Source of the DNA: an uncultured Flavobacteriales bacterium
GTDB taxonomy: Bacteria > Bacteroidota > Bacteroidia > Flavobacteriales > Vicingaceae
DNA length: 7,121 nt
Assembly (NCBI GenBank): GCA_946886085.1
Contig: CAMPHX010000061.1
Location: 1-7,121, forward strand
Direction of reading: 5' to 3'
Shown here: piece by piece, positions 7,041 through 7,121 of the stretch
Numbering within the stretch: position 1 is the first letter of the stretch
Layout of the letters: the number at the start of each line of letters is the position of its first letter
Notes under the pieces: generated by a model
Told to the model about the DNA's origin: nothing
The model's input: only the letters and a program-made list of their open reading frames with translations
Database searches by the model: none
Program-made: the position numbers and the translations under genes

Positions 7041-7121
7041 TGAATAAAAAATAATCTTGTCAGGTAATAAATCTTAAATGAAACCTTTTATATCTAAAAA
7101 CGGTAAAAACCAACATTGTTA

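Noticed and set aside
1..7121. Defence system, mobile element, CRISPR array or wholly new gene cluster
   Set aside because: All four genes belong to recognisable families with intact motifs in a coherent nar arrangement, and no transposase, integrase, repeat array or unknown gene is present.

Overview
The window holds four genes, all on the minus strand. They form the regulatory and structural front half of a respiratory membrane-bound nitrate reductase (Nar-type) locus. The DNA is AT-rich, and the promoter of the regulator gene carries an exact TAnnTTTG element, the -7 motif of Bacteroidota sigma factors. Gene leaders are A-rich and lack well-placed Shine-Dalgarno sequences. Together these point to a member of the Bacteroidota, most likely Flavobacteriia-like; that assignment is an inference, since no rRNA or other marker gene is present.

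In transcription order (right to left) the layout is as follows. At 6973-7121 lies the regulator's promoter region. At 6319-6972 is a Crp/Fnr-family activator without the FNR iron-sulfur cysteines. At 6183-6318 is a regulatory gap with two Crp/Fnr-type palindromes 22 bp apart. At 5274-6152 is a secreted, C-terminally membrane-anchored di-haem cytochrome c. At 1581-5222 is the NarG-type molybdenum catalytic subunit, and at 15-1508 the NarH-type iron-sulfur subunit. The genes expected next (narJ chaperone, narI membrane subunit) would lie beyond the left edge and are not seen. No stretch of more than 300 bases lacks a gene. There are no RNA genes, insertion sequences or CRISPR arrays.

The genes form a coherent system. 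The Crp/Fnr protein probably switches on the cytochrome-narG-narH operon, and perhaps itself, through TATGA-N6-TCATA-like sites. NarG (bis-MGD plus FS0 cluster) and NarH (three [4Fe-4S] and one [3Fe-4S] cluster) form the cytoplasmic catalytic dimer. The cytochrome at the head of the operon would exchange electrons on the periplasmic side, as the NarC cytochrome of Thermus nar operons does. Sequence alone does not settle whether the enzyme works as a nitrate reductase or, in reverse, as a nitrite oxidoreductase; nitrate reduction is the default reading.

This is a recognisable family system, not a wholly new one. The points that deserve a second look are the helically phased operator pair, the matching site and promoter geometry at the regulator's own gene, the cytochrome partner, and a repeated intergenic element at the 3' ends of narG and narH.
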